From Nesterenkonia aurantiaca (GTDB lineage: Bacteria > Actinomycetota > Actinomycetes > Actinomycetales > Micrococcaceae): DNA of 64,000 nt. Location: positions 186,001 through 250,000 of the forward strand of contig NZ_SOAN01000001.1 in NCBI RefSeq assembly GCF_004364585.1. Reading direction: 5' to 3'. Below, piece by piece: positions 24,255 to 32,641 of this stretch; position 1 is the stretch's first letter, and each line of letters starts with the position of its first letter. Below the pieces are notes generated by a model. It made no database searches. It worked only from the letters and a program-made list of their open reading frames with translations, and was not told where the DNA came from. The position numbers were made by a program, and so were the translations under genes.

Positions 24255-24785
24255 ATGATCGCATCACTCGAACTCCCCGCGACCTTGCCGACCCGAATCG
24301 GCGATCTGACCCTGCGGCGCGCGCAGCACGAGGACCTCGACACCCTGATGCGGCTGCTCGCCGATGACCCGATCAGCGCCGGGCGCGGCGACCAGGCCGC
24401 GGCGGCGGACGTCGATCGCTACGACGCAGCACTCACGGACCTGATCAAAGATCCGTCCAACGAGATGCTGCTGGTGATCAGCGGATCCGGCGACCCGATG
24501 GCCACGATGCAGCTCACCCGGATCCCCGGCCTGACCCGTCGCGGCTCCACACGGCTGCTGATCGAGGCGGTCAGGGTCTCCAGCGCCCGACGATCGAGCG
24601 GAATAGGATCGGCGATGATGACATGGGTGGTCGATGTGGCCGCCCCGGCCACCGGTGCCTCGCTGGTGCAGCTGACCTCTGACGACGCTCGGGGCGATGC
24701 GCACCGCTTCTACGAGCGCCTGGGGTTCGTGGCCTCGCACCGCGGTTTCAAGTACCAGCTCGCGGCTCCACCCACCAGCGCCTGA
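24255..24785 (+). CDS. GNAT-family N-acetyltransferase
   Basis: A 176-residue acetyl-CoA-dependent transferase with one GNAT domain. The N-terminal Leu-Thr-Leu-Arg-Arg-Ala-Gln-His-Glu-Asp-Leu starts the fold near residue 18. The acetyl-CoA loop (motif A) is Val-Ser-Ser-Ala-Arg-Arg-Ser-Ser-Gly-Ile-Gly-Ser-Ala-Met (about 108-121), matching Q/R-x-x-G-x-G/A. Motif B is His-Arg-Phe-Tyr-Glu-Arg-Leu-Gly-Phe (about 150-158). The acceptor substrate is unknown. The stop codon is embedded in the RBS of the next small gene. Confidence 0.87.
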   Translation: MIASLELPATLPTRIGDLTLRRAQHEDLDTLMRLLADDPISAGRGDQAAAADVDRYDAALTDLIKDPSNEMLLVISGSGDPMATMQLTRIPGLTRRGSTRLLIEAVRVSSARRSSGIGSAMMTWVVDVAAPATGASLVQLTSDDARGDAHRFYERLGFVASHRGFKYQLAAPPTSA

Positions 24786-24798
24786 GGAGTCAGTCCCG

Positions 24799-25116
24799 TT
24801 GGGACGCCTCTTGGGCGATCGCGACCACGCGGTGTTCACCGAGGGGTTCGCGGCGCTGAATGCCCGGATGATCGCCCCGCTCACGGCGCGCTTCGCCGCC
24901 CTGGACGCCGACACGACTGACACCGAGATCCACTCGCTGATCGAGGAGATGATCTCGGTCCTGCGCCCCGTGCAGGCCAGGTTTGCCGATCTCTCACTCC
25001 TGGAAGACCAGGTCATCGCCTTGATGGACGAGCTGAGCGAGCGCAGGCTCCACCCGGCCCCACGCCGCGTCCTGGGCCGAATCCAGGAGCAGATGGAGGC
25101 GCTCGAGGAGGGCTGA
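24799..25116 (+). CDS. Small conserved-looking protein of unknown function, TTG start
   Basis: A 105-residue reading frame with strongly G/C-rich third codon positions, which argues that it is real. The start is inferred: GAGGAG at 24784-24789 overlaps the GNAT stop and sits 9 nt before TTG 24799; TTG 24811 or GTG 24832 are alternatives. The protein is helical, with a Leu-rich middle (Thr-Asp-Thr-Glu-Ile-His-Ser-Leu-Ile-Glu-Glu-Met-Ile) and an Arg-rich end. I do not recognise a family. Overlap with the GNAT gene suggests translational coupling and a related job. Confidence 0.5.
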   Translation: MGRLLGDRDHAVFTEGFAALNARMIAPLTARFAALDADTTDTEIHSLIEEMISVLRPVQARFADLSLLEDQVIALMDELSERRLHPAPRRVLGRIQEQMEALEEG

Positions 25117-25354
25117 AACAGGGTCTGACAGCAGCTGCCTGACCCTGACGCCTGCCCTGGGCATCGGCGCGGCAGCCGCCCGGTTCAATCCGCGGATCCG
25201 CACACTCGGCGAACCAGCCCGGGACCTCGTCGACGCGCAGGCGCGGCACAGGGTCATCGAACGGGAGACCTCTCGCTCGGCGCGTCAGCACTGGTAGTCG
25301 CCCGGCTCGAGAGGCCTCCCCATCCAGCCGTCTCGCCTTCTGCTACCCCGCGTG
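25117..25354. other. Interval upstream of the paaA promoter, possible gene remnant
   Basis: No supported gene. From about 25140 to 25298 one plus-strand frame has coding-like composition (ending Arg-Ser-Ala-Arg-Gln-His-Trp-stop) but no usable start codon, so it may be a decayed 3' end. The final 55 nt lead into the paaA promoter. Confidence 0.35.
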
Positions 25355-25382
25355 TTGACCGTCACACCCTTGGTGCTATACT
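25355..25382 (+). promoter_or_regulatory. Promoter of the paaABCDE operon
   Basis: TTGACC at 25355-25360 and TATACT at 25377-25382 are 16 nt apart, the best -35/-10 pair in the window. The PaaR-type operator overlaps the last bases of the -10 and the start site. Confidence 0.75.
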
Positions 25383-25397
25383 GAACGAACGGTCGGT
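25380..25397. promoter_or_regulatory. PaaR-type operator upstream of paaA
   Basis: ACTGAACGAACGGTCGGT differs from the window consensus at a single base. It overlaps the -10 box, so a bound repressor would block polymerase. Confidence 0.85.
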
Positions 25398-25425
25398 AAA
25401 TAATGCGACGGAATAGAGGATGACC

Positions 25426-26457
25426 ATGTCACCCCAGAACCACCAGCACGCTCCCCTGCACCTCGCCGACGAGGGCGACGCCGCAGCGGCGCTCGCCGAG
25501 GCAGAGGCCGGGCAGAACCGCTTCGAGGAGATCATCGCCGAGGACTCCCGCGTCGAACCGCGGGACTGGATGCCCGAGTCGTATCGGAAGTCACTGGTGC
25601 GGCAGGTCTCCCAGCACGCGCACTCCGAGATCATCGGCATGCAGCCTGAGGGCAACTGGATCTCCCGCGCCCCCAGCCTCAAGCGCAAGGCCATCCTGAT
25701 GGCCAAGGTCCAGGACGAGGCCGGCCACGGTCTCTACCTCTACTCCGCCGCGGAGACCCTCGGCCGCCCCCGCGAAGAGATGTATGACCAGCTCTACACC
25801 GGCAAGGCCAAGTACTCCTCGATCTTCAACTACCCGGCCCGGACCTGGGCCGATATCGGTGCGATCGGCTGGCTGGTCGACGGCGCCGCGATCGTGAACC
25901 AGGTGCCGCTCTGCCGCGCCTCCTATGGGCCCTATGGCCGCGCCATGGTGCGCATCTGCAAGGAGGAGTCCTTCCATCAGCGCCAGGGCTGGGAGATCCT
26001 CCACTCGCTCTCCCACGGCACGCAGGCCCAGCACCAGATGGCTCAGGAGGCCGTGGACCGCTTCTATGGGCCGGCGCTGCAGATGTTCGGCCCCCCGGAC
26101 GGGGACTCGCCGAACTCCCAGCAGTCCATGGAGTGGAAGATCAAGCGCTTCACCAACGACGAGCTGCGCCAGCGCTTCGTGGACATGCTGGTCCCTCAGG
26201 TCGAAGCCCTGGGTCTGACCCTGCCGGATCCCGAGTTGAAGTGGAACGAGGAGCGCGGCCACTACGACTTCGGCGACCTGGACTGGGACGAGTTCTTCGC
26301 CGTCATCAAGGGCAACGGCCCGCTGAGCCGGCAGCGCCTGGAGCACTACCGCAAGGCGCGCGACGAGGGCGCCTGGGTCCGCGAGGCGGCGGTCGCGTAT
26401 GCGAACCGGGCGTCCCGCAACGAGGACCACGACCAGGCCGCCCTGATCGGCGCCTGA
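25426..26457 (+). CDS. paaA: 1,2-phenylacetyl-CoA epoxidase, catalytic subunit PaaA
   Basis: A 343-residue di-iron subunit that epoxidises the aromatic ring of phenylacetyl-CoA, in complex with PaaB and PaaC and fed by PaaE. The iron-binding motif [11 protein letters not shown] (about 97-107) and the second one [10 protein letters not shown] (about 179-188) give the Glu and His ligands. The start at ATG 25426 has AGAGG 6-7 nt upstream; ATG 25420 would overlap that RBS. The first 40 residues are an Ala/His-rich extension. It is the first gene of the paaABCDE operon. Confidence 0.97.
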   Translation: MSPQNHQHAPLHLADEGDAAAALAEAEAGQNRFEEIIAEDSRVEPRDWMPESYRKSLVRQVSQHAHSEIIGMQPEGNWISRAPSLKRKAILMAKVQDEAGHGLYLYSAAETLGRPREEMYDQLYTGKAKYSSIFNYPARTWADIGAIGWLVDGAAIVNQVPLCRASYGPYGRAMVRICKEESFHQRQGWEILHSLSHGTQAQHQMAQEAVDRFYGPALQMFGPPDGDSPNSQQSMEWKIKRFTNDELRQRFVDMLVPQVEALGLTLPDPELKWNEERGHYDFGDLDWDEFFAVIKGNGPLSRQRLEHYRKARDEGAWVREAAVAYANRASRNEDHDQAALIGA

Positions 26458-26522
26458 GCCTCACCCGCTGCGCTCCCGGTGCAGCTGCACTCCCCCGACA
26501 TCACCGCTAGAAAGGCGAGGCC

Positions 26523-26822
26523 ATGACCTCCAGCGCAGATTCAAGCTCCTGGCCCCTCTGGGAGGTCTTCATCCGGTCCTCGCGCGGGCTCTCCCATGTG
26601 CACGCGGGCTCGCTGCACGCCCCGGATGCCACCATGGCGATCCGCAACGCCCGGGACCTCTACACCCGGCGCAATGAGGGGACTTCGGTGTGGGTGGTGC
26701 CGGCCGCGGCGATCATGGCCTCGGACCCCGACTCCAAGGGCGCCTACTTCGAATCTGCCCAGGGCAAGAGCTACCGCCATGCCACGTATTACACCCAGTC
26801 CGAAGGGGTGAAGCACCTGTGA
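26523..26822 (+). CDS. paaB: 1,2-phenylacetyl-CoA epoxidase subunit PaaB
   Basis: A 99-residue protein with Trp-Glu-Val-Phe-Ile-Arg-Ser-Ser-Arg-Gly-Leu-Ser-His-Val-His-Ala-Gly-Ser near its start and Tyr-Thr-Arg-Arg-Asn-Glu-Gly near residue 40, the PaaB signature. PaaB bridges PaaAC heterodimers and is needed for activity. GAAAGGCGAGG lies just upstream of the ATG. Its TGA stop overlaps the GTG start of paaC (GTGA). Confidence 0.96.
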   Translation: MTSSADSSSWPLWEVFIRSSRGLSHVHAGSLHAPDATMAIRNARDLYTRRNEGTSVWVVPAAAIMASDPDSKGAYFESAQGKSYRHATYYTQSEGVKHL

Positions 26823-27646
26823 GCTTCGCATCGCATGACTCCGCCACCCGCCAGTCCCAGGGCGAGGCGATCACCGCCGAGGAGATCGCCGCCTCCGGCG
26901 CCAAGGCCGAGGACGCCACCGCACGGTACGCGCTGCTGCTGGGCGACGACGCGCTGATCCTCTCCCAGCGTCTGGGCGCCTGGGTGTCCCGGGCCCCTGA
27001 GCTGGAGGAAGATGTCGCCCTGGCGAACATCGCATTGGACCTGCTCGGTCACGCCCGGTTCCTGCTCACCTACGCCGGCACCGCCTGGGACAAGTCCGAG
27101 GATGACCTCGCGTACTTCCGCCCCGAAGAGGACTTCCGCTCCTGCCGCCTGGTGGAGCAGGAGAACGGGGACTTCGGCAAGACCATCGCGCGTCAGCTGA
27201 TCTTCAGCTTCTACCAGCACGAGCTCTACAGCCGGCTGGTGCACTCCACCGACACCACCCTCGCGGCCATCGCCGAGAAGGCGCTGAAGGAAGTGGACTA
27301 CCACCAGGATCACGCCGCCCAGTGGATGCTGCGGCTGGGCCTGGGCACTCAGGAGTCCGCCCGACGCGTCCAGGCCGGCCTGGACTCGGTCTGGTCCTAC
27401 GTCGAAGAGCTCTTCACCGACGTGGAGCCGATCACCGAGCTCGGGGATATCGCGGTACTGCCCTCCACCCTGCGTGAACCCACGCTGACCCGGCTCCACC
27501 AGGTCATCGAGCAGGCAGGGCTGAGCATCCCCGACATGTCCGGCGCCCACGGAGCCGACCGCTCCGGGCGGCACTCCGAACAGCGCGGACTGATCCTGGC
27601 CGAGATGCAAGTGCTGGCCCGCCAGCACCCCGGAGCCACCTGGTGA
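26819..27646 (+). CDS. paaC: 1,2-phenylacetyl-CoA epoxidase structural subunit PaaC
   Basis: A 275-residue ferritin-like subunit that pairs with PaaA. Ala-Leu-Asp-Leu-Leu-Gly-His-Ala-Arg (about 73-81) and Lys-Glu-Val-Asp-Tyr-His-Gln-Asp-His-Ala-Ala-Gln-Trp (about 157-169) are family landmarks. The start is GTG 26819, four bases of which overlap the paaB stop; longer in-frame extensions would run through paaB. It is translationally coupled at both ends. Confidence 0.95.
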   Translation: MSFASHDSATRQSQGEAITAEEIAASGAKAEDATARYALLLGDDALILSQRLGAWVSRAPELEEDVALANIALDLLGHARFLLTYAGTAWDKSEDDLAYFRPEEDFRSCRLVEQENGDFGKTIARQLIFSFYQHELYSRLVHSTDTTLAAIAEKALKEVDYHQDHAAQWMLRLGLGTQESARRVQAGLDSVWSYVEELFTDVEPITELGDIAVLPSTLREPTLTRLHQVIEQAGLSIPDMSGAHGADRSGRHSEQRGLILAEMQVLARQHPGATW

Positions 27647-27657
27647 GAGGAGCACTC

Positions 27658-28170
27658 ATGGCAGTGATGGGACCCGAAGTTGTGACCCTGCCCCCCGGCG
27701 CCTCGGTCTGGGAGGTCGCCGCGAGCGTCAATGATCCAGAGATCCCGGTGCTCAGCATCGCCGATCTGGGGATCCTGCGCGAGGCCCGGGTGGAGCAGGA
27801 CGGCACCGCCGTCGTCGTGATCACCCCGACCTACTCCGGCTGCCCGGCCATGGACACGATCAACGCCGATGTCACAGCGGCGCTGCGTCATGCCGGACAC
27901 GAAAAGGTGCGCATCGAGACCGTGCTGCACCCGGCATGGACCACCGACTGGATGACCGAGGAGGGCAAGACGAAGCTGCGTGAATACGGCATCGCCCCAC
28001 CCACCGGCAAGGCAGCCCTGGGGCCGGTCCGCGTGGGCCTGAGCGTGAAGTGCCCACGGTGTGACTCCCCCGATACTCGTGAGATGACCCGCTTCGGCTC
28101 CACCGCATGCAAGGCGCTGTACCAGTGCCGGGCCTGCCTGGAGCCCTTTGACCACTTCAAGGTGCACTGA
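27658..28170 (+). CDS. paaD: Phenylacetyl-CoA epoxidase maturation factor PaaD
   Basis: A 170-residue protein of the MIP18/DUF59 type, thought to help insert iron or Fe-S centres into the epoxidase system. The DUF59 part has Val-Asn-Asp-Pro-Glu-Ile-Pro-Val-Leu-Ser near residue 24 and Thr-Tyr-Ser-Gly-Cys-Pro-Ala-Met-Asp near 59. The C-terminus carries a zinc-finger-like pair, Cys-Pro-Arg-Cys and Cys-Arg-Ala-Cys (about 129-162). ATG 27658 is chosen over GTG 27643 because GAGAGGAG lies 5 nt upstream. Its stop shares one base with the paaE start (TGATG). Confidence 0.94.
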   Translation: MAVMGPEVVTLPPGASVWEVAASVNDPEIPVLSIADLGILREARVEQDGTAVVVITPTYSGCPAMDTINADVTAALRHAGHEKVRIETVLHPAWTTDWMTEEGKTKLREYGIAPPTGKAALGPVRVGLSVKCPRCDSPDTREMTRFGSTACKALYQCRACLEPFDHFKVH

Positions 28171-29321
28171 TGTCGACGACCACACGCCGCCGGGCGACCT
28201 TCTCCACGCTCACCGTCTCCGAGGTGCGCCCGCTCACCGCAGACTCCGTAGAGGTCACCTTCGCGGTGCCCCCGGAGCTTCACGAGGACTTCGACTACGC
28301 GCCGGGTCAATACGTGGCGCTGCGCACCGAGCTCGACGGCCAGGAGATCCGCCGCTCCTACTCGATCTGCACCGAGCCGACACCCGGTGAGATCCGAGTG
28401 GCGATCAAGCGCGACATCGGCGGTGTGTTCTCGAACTGGGCCAATGAGTCGCTCAAGCCAGGGGATCAGATGGAGGTGATGAACCCCTCCGGGGCGTTCG
28501 TCTCCAAGACCGCGATCACCTCGATGAACAACCCGGCCAAGCTCGCCGAGGAGGCCGTGGCGCTGCGCTCCGATGTGCACCTGGTCGCCTTCGCCGCCGG
28601 TTCCGGGATCACCCCGATCATGGCCATCGCCCGATCGGTGCTGGCCGCCTCGAAGGACTCCACCTTCGACCTGATCTACGCCAACCGCTCCGCCGGAGAT
28701 GTCATGTTCGCCGAGGAGCTCGGTGACCTCAAGGACCGCTACCCCGCGCGACTGGCGGTCCATCATGTGCTCAGCCGCGAGCAGCGGATCAACCCGCTGC
28801 TCACCGGCCGGATCGACGAGGAGAAGCTCAGCGACCTGCTGGACAAGGTGCTGCGTGTCCCAGACACCGACGAGTGGTTCCTCTGCGGACCCTTCGAGCT
28901 GGTCCAGATGGCCCGGGACTCTTTGGCCGCCCGGGGGGTGGAGGAGGACAAGATCCGGTTCGAGCTCTTCACCACCGGACGCCCGGACCGCCCCGAGGGC
29001 CAGCAGGGCCGCAAGGTCGAGGCCGACCCGAAGGGTGACAACATCGCGATCGAGTTCACCCTCGACGGGCTCACCGGAGCGGTCGCCTCCCCGGCGGGCT
29101 CGGGAGAGACCGTGCTCAACGCCGCGCTGCGCGCCCGACCCGACGTGCCCTTCGCCTGCGCCGGAGGGGTCTGCGGCACCTGCCGCGCGAAGGTGGTCTC
29201 CGGAGACTTCGAGATGGAGGAGAACTTCGCGCTGGAGGCCGACGAGGTCGAGGCCGGATACATCCTGACCTGTCAGACCCGGCCGACCTCCAAGCAGCTC
29301 GTGGTCGACTACGACGCCTGA
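28170..29321 (+). CDS. paaE: 1,2-phenylacetyl-CoA epoxidase reductase PaaE
   Basis: A 383-residue NADPH-dependent reductase passing electrons to the PaaABC oxygenase. It has an FAD-binding ferredoxin-reductase domain (Arg-Ser-Tyr-Ser-Ile-Cys near 72), an NAD-binding part (Gly-Ser-Gly-Ile-Thr-Pro-Ile near 145) and a C-terminal plant-type [2Fe-2S] domain with Cys-Ala-Gly-Gly-Val-Cys-Gly-Thr-Cys and a fourth Cys in Leu-Thr-Cys-Gln-Thr (about 330-373). It is directly coupled to paaD. Confidence 0.96.
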   Translation: MSTTTRRRATFSTLTVSEVRPLTADSVEVTFAVPPELHEDFDYAPGQYVALRTELDGQEIRRSYSICTEPTPGEIRVAIKRDIGGVFSNWANESLKPGDQMEVMNPSGAFVSKTAITSMNNPAKLAEEAVALRSDVHLVAFAAGSGITPIMAIARSVLAASKDSTFDLIYANRSAGDVMFAEELGDLKDRYPARLAVHHVLSREQRINPLLTGRIDEEKLSDLLDKVLRVPDTDEWFLCGPFELVQMARDSLAARGVEEDKIRFELFTTGRPDRPEGQQGRKVEADPKGDNIAIEFTLDGLTGAVASPAGSGETVLNAALRARPDVPFACAGGVCGTCRAKVVSGDFEMEENFALEADEVEAGYILTCQTRPTSKQLVVDYDA

Positions 29322-29395
29322 GTCCAACCCGTTTCGCACCTCAGCGAAGACCTCTCCCTGAGCCCCCACGCCCAGCCCTCACACCAGGAGCCTCC

Positions 29396-30166
29396 ATGAT
29401 TCAGCTGAGCATCACCGACGGCGTCGCCGAGATCGTCCTGGACGCGCCGAAGAAGCTCAACTCCCTGGATGAGCAGGCGCTCGATGACCTCGATGCCGCC
29501 TACCAAGAGGCTGAACAGGCAGGAGTCCGGGCACTGCTGCTGCGCGGTGAGGGCAAGGGCTTCTGCGCCGGACGGGACATCTCCGACGTCGTGCCCGCCA
29601 CCGACGACGCGCTGGGCTACCTGCAGGGGAAGGTCACCCCGCTGATGCGCCGCATGGCCGAGTTCCCCGCGCCGACCTTCGCCGCCGTGCAGGGAGCCTG
29701 CCTCGGGGTGGGCCTGGGCCTGGCCATCGCCACCGATGTGGTCTACGTGGCCGAGAACGCCAAGATCGGCTCCCCCTTCGCCGCTCTCGGGGCCACGCTG
29801 GACTCGGGCGGACATGCGCTCTTCGTGGAGCGCCTGGGTGCGCACCGGACCCTGGATCTGATCTACACCGCTGACCTGATGTCAGGCGCGGAGGCCGTGA
29901 CCGCAGGGCTCTTCTCCCGTGCGGTTCCGGCCGAGGAGCTGCTCGAGTTCACCCGTGAGAAGGCGGCCGTGGCCGCCGCCGGGGCCACTCTGGCGTTCCG
30001 CGAGTCCAAAGCCCTGGTGGCCGCGGTGAGGGACCAGCGGATCGGCCTGTGGGAGTCCCTGAACGCGGAGAACCACGCGCAGGGTCGGCTGTGCGACTCT
30101 GCGGACTACACCGAGGGCTTCGCCGCGTTCCAGGAGAAGCGCAAGCCGGTGTTCCACGGGAGCTGA
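29396..30166 (+). CDS. paaG: Probable 1,2-epoxyphenylacetyl-CoA isomerase PaaG
   Basis: A 256-residue crotonase-superfamily enzyme. Thr-Leu-Asp136-Ser-Gly-Gly contains the Asp that is catalytic in PaaG, at the same number as in the E. coli protein. The two hydratase glutamates are absent, so isomerisation of the ring epoxide to oxepin-CoA is the expected reaction. Gly-Phe-Cys-Ala-Gly-Arg-Asp-Ile (55-62) forms the oxyanion hole. An AGGAG RBS precedes ATG 29396. It follows paaE after 74 nt and is probably the last gene of the operon. Confidence 0.88.
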   Translation: MIQLSITDGVAEIVLDAPKKLNSLDEQALDDLDAAYQEAEQAGVRALLLRGEGKGFCAGRDISDVVPATDDALGYLQGKVTPLMRRMAEFPAPTFAAVQGACLGVGLGLAIATDVVYVAENAKIGSPFAALGATLDSGGHALFVERLGAHRTLDLIYTADLMSGAEAVTAGLFSRAVPAEELLEFTREKAAVAAAGATLAFRESKALVAAVRDQRIGLWESLNAENHAQGRLCDSADYTEGFAAFQEKRKPVFHGS

Positions 30167-30252
30167 TGGAAGCTCGACGCGTCCTCAATGATCCGACGCG
30201 TCATCAGAAACCTCCCACATGCAGCCGATGGACCGGTGAATGAGCCAGGGAT

Positions 30253-30312
30253 CCGGTCCAGGACCGGCTGTCTGCCCGCGTTCCGACTGTCTGCCCGCGT
30301 TCCGGCTGTCTG
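30253..30312. repeat. Palindrome and 19-bp tandem repeat between paaG and the copper operon
   Basis: CCGGTCC-A-GGACCGG (30253-30267) is followed by two full copies of a 19-bp unit, (G/A)CTGTCTGCCCGCGTTCCG, at 30267-30285 and 30286-30304, and a partial third. The 214-bp convergent interval holds no gene. The palindrome could be part of the terminator region. Confidence 0.6.
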
Positions 30313-30380
30313 TCCTGTGCCGTCGTGAGTCGCGCTCCTGCGTCGTGGTCCGGCGTCGTGTGCCGCAATATGCCGCGACG

Positions 30381-31868
30381 TCATCGAACCTCGATGGCGC
30401 CCATCATGCCGAGGTCCTCATGGTCGAGGATGTGGCAGTGGTAGACGGTGCGGCCGCTGAAGGCCTCGAAGGCCACTCGGACCGTCACCTCCCCGAAGGC
30501 CGGGATGTTGACCACGTCCTGCCACCGCGGTCCGGAGACGTCGCGGTCGCCGTCTGCCACGACCTGCATGGGCCACACGTGCAGGTGCATCGGGTGATCC
30601 ATGGGACTGGAGTTGATCAGGGTCCACTCCTCCACGGTGCCCACCTGAGCCCGCTGGTCGATGCGCTCGGCGTCGAACTCGCGCCCGTCGATCGTGAATG
30701 ACATCATCCCCCCGGGACCGCTCATGCCTCTCATCCCGCCCATGCCCATGCCCATGTCCATGTCGAAGTCCAGGGTGCGTCGGGCGTCGACCGGCTCATC
30801 GCGCAGGTCCCGCAGGGCCGTGCCCGCCGGCACGGGTCCGGGCTCCTCGACCGGATCCCCGGCGACCTCAAGGATGAGCAGGTTGATCGGCTCGTCGTCG
30901 CCGGGGCCCTCCCCGGGTGCGGCCCCGCCCATCATGCCGCCCATGCTCCCGCGGTCCACCGGGGCGGTGCGAAGCGTGGAGGTCCCCTCGCGGGTGTCCA
31001 CCAGCAGCTCCACGCGGTTGCCGGGGGCCAGCATCACCTCGGTCACCTCCACCGGCTCGGGCAGCCGGCCGACATCTCGGCCCAGCAGTCGCAGCCCCTG
31101 CCCGTCCAGGGTCAGGCGCAGGTACCGGGAAGGGCAGGCGTTGACGACCCGCCACAGCTCCCGCTCCCCCGGCGCCGCGGCGGCCTCAGGGCGGACCTGG
31201 CCGTTGACCAGCACGGTCTCACCCTCCCGGCCCATCATCCGCTGCGGCGGGGATGCCTCGGTGAGGTTGCCGGAGCCGTCCAAGGTGATGTCGGAGACGA
31301 CCAGGACGCGCTCCCGGGCCACCGGGACAGGATCCGGATCCTCGACGACGATGGTCCCGTAGAGCCCTGCCGCGACCTGATCGGCCACGTGCCCATGCCT
31401 GTGCGGGTGGTACCAGTAGGTGCCGGGAGCGTGGTCCTGTGGCAGGACGTACTCGTAGTCGAAGGACTCACCAGGTTCGATGCTCACGAAGGGGTTGTCC
31501 CCGTTGCCCTCGGGGGACACGTGCAACCCGTGCACGTGCAGGTTCGTCGGGGCCTCCAGGCCGTTGGTCATCGCCACCCGGAGGGTGTCCCCGCCCCGGA
31601 TCCGCAGGGTGGGTCCGGGCAGCGAGGAGTTGAATGCCTGCACGCTCGCCTCGCGCGCCCCGATCCGCACTCGGGTGGGAGCGGCCTCCAGGGCCAGGTC
31701 CAGGACCCCGTCCCGGCTGGTCAGCACCTCGGGCTGCAGCAGCGCCCTGCCGCCGCCGAGGGTCTCACCGCCGCGGCTGGTCCACCACAGCCCGCCCGCG
31801 CCCACGGCCGCGGCACCGGCCCCGACCGCACCCAGGGCCAGCAGCTCCCGGCGTGTCAGCGGGCTCAC
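30381..31868 (-). CDS. Tat-exported multicopper oxidase (CueO-like)
   Basis: A 495-residue three-domain cupredoxin oxidase, exported by the Tat route: Thr-Arg-Arg-Glu-Leu-Leu (5-10) is followed by an Ala/Gly-rich hydrophobic stretch. Copper motifs are His-Val-His-Gly (111-114), Trp-Tyr-His-Pro-His-Arg-His (about 157), His-Pro-Met-His-Leu-His (425-430) and His-Cys-His-Ile-Leu-Asp-His-Glu (477-484, with type 1 Cys478). A Met/Gly-rich patch (about 375-395) recalls the Met-rich Cu(I)-binding loop of CueO. It probably oxidises Cu(I) outside the membrane. It overlaps the SHOCT gene by 4 nt and lies in a copper-responsive operon. Confidence 0.94.
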   Translation of the reverse strand: MSPLTRRELLALGAVGAGAAAVGAGGLWWTSRGGETLGGGRALLQPEVLTSRDGVLDLALEAAPTRVRIGAREASVQAFNSSLPGPTLRIRGGDTLRVAMTNGLEAPTNLHVHGLHVSPEGNGDNPFVSIEPGESFDYEYVLPQDHAPGTYWYHPHRHGHVADQVAAGLYGTIVVEDPDPVPVARERVLVVSDITLDGSGNLTEASPPQRMMGREGETVLVNGQVRPEAAAAPGERELWRVVNACPSRYLRLTLDGQGLRLLGRDVGRLPEPVEVTEVMLAPGNRVELLVDTREGTSTLRTAPVDRGSMGGMMGGAAPGEGPGDDEPINLLILEVAGDPVEEPGPVPAGTALRDLRDEPVDARRTLDFDMDMGMGMGGMRGMSGPGGMMSFTIDGREFDAERIDQRAQVGTVEEWTLINSSPMDHPMHLHVWPMQVVADGDRDVSGPRWQDVVNIPAFGEVTVRVAFEAFSGRTVYHCHILDHEDLGMMGAIEVR

Positions 31869-32137
31869 CGGTCACCATCCTCCAGGGTCCGCAATCGTTC
31901 GTTGTACTCCTCCGTGCTGATCTCCCCGCGCGCGTAGCGCTCCTCGAGGATCTGTCGGGACCGGCGCGGGAGCGCCCCGGTCGCCGGAGCGGAACCACCC
32001 TGTCGGCTCCCGTCGGTGGAACCGCCGGTGAAGGCCTTCACAAGCACGACCACCAGCACCACCGTTCCCACGATCAGCAGGATCCAGAAGAGCCACATCC
32101 AGCCCATGCCCGCTCCCATTCCGGTGTCCCACATCAT
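31865..32137 (-). CDS. Small SHOCT-domain membrane protein
   Basis: A 90-residue protein with a Met/Gly/Trp-rich start, one transmembrane helix (about residues 13-36) and a C-terminal SHOCT motif, Arg-Gln-Ile-Leu-Glu-Glu-Arg-Tyr-Ala-Arg-Gly-Glu-Ile-Ser-Thr-Glu-Glu-Tyr (about 60-77). SHOCT proteins commonly accompany copper and membrane stress genes, with unknown function. ATGA overlap with the multicopper oxidase shows coupling. RBS AAGGAGG lies upstream of the ATG. Confidence 0.88.
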   Translation of the reverse strand: MMWDTGMGAGMGWMWLFWILLIVGTVVLVVVLVKAFTGGSTDGSRQGGSAPATGALPRRSRQILEERYARGEISTEEYNERLRTLEDGDR

Positions 32138-32259
32138 CGCGGTCCTCCTTCGTCGATCGGTCCATTGCTCTTCACCGGCGGCCGCATGAGTGCGACGCCC
32201 CGGGGTGGTCAGGTATGTTCCGAGAGCTCCTGGAGCATCCGCGCCCTCTCGGGGATCGG

Positions 32260-32592
32260 TCAGCCGTTGAGCACGCGGTAGCCGGTCGCTTCGATGGCGT
32301 CCCGCACGGCGTCGGTGGAGGCGAGCCCGGTCACGCTGACGAGCGAGGCCCCTCCGGCGACGAGTTCGACCCGGACGTCATTCACCCCGTTCAGGAAGCT
32401 CACCGCCTCGGTGACGGAATCTGCACAATGTCCGCAGGTCATTCCCTCCACCTGGTAGGTCTCGGCGCCGACCGGCGTCCCGCGGGGGTCTGCACTCTGG
32501 CGCCCAGTGGGGATCGCCGCGTCGCCGGCTGGGGCACAGCACGAGCAGCCGGTGTCGACGATCGACAGCGCGGTGCGGGTGGATTCGGTCAT
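32260..32592 (-). CDS. Heavy-metal-associated (HMA) domain copper-binding protein
   Basis: A 110-residue protein. The C-terminal HMA domain has Gly-Met-Thr-Cys53-Gly-His-Cys56-Ala-Asp-Ser-Val, the Cys-x-x-Cys Cu(I)-binding site of CopZ-like chaperones. An N-terminal extension adds a Cys-Ser-Cys-Cys cluster at 16-19, unusual for CopZ, which could bind a second metal ion. ATG 32592 is chosen because GAGGGAG lies 6 nt upstream; a start 78 nt earlier would put the promoter leader inside the gene. It is the first gene of the copper operon, controlled by a CsoR-like operator. Confidence 0.88.
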   Translation of the reverse strand: MTESTRTALSIVDTGCSCCAPAGDAAIPTGRQSADPRGTPVGAETYQVEGMTCGHCADSVTEAVSFLNGVNDVRVELVAGGASLVSVTGLASTDAVRDAIEATGYRVLNG

Positions 32593-32641
32593 GACGGTCT
32601 CCCTCATGTCTTGGACGAGGCCGGACAGCACATCCACTCCC

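Noticed and set aside
30240-30701. Plus-strand frame between paaG and the copper operon
   Set aside because: It begins in the 19-bp repeat and continues antisense to the multicopper oxidase; there is no domain signature.
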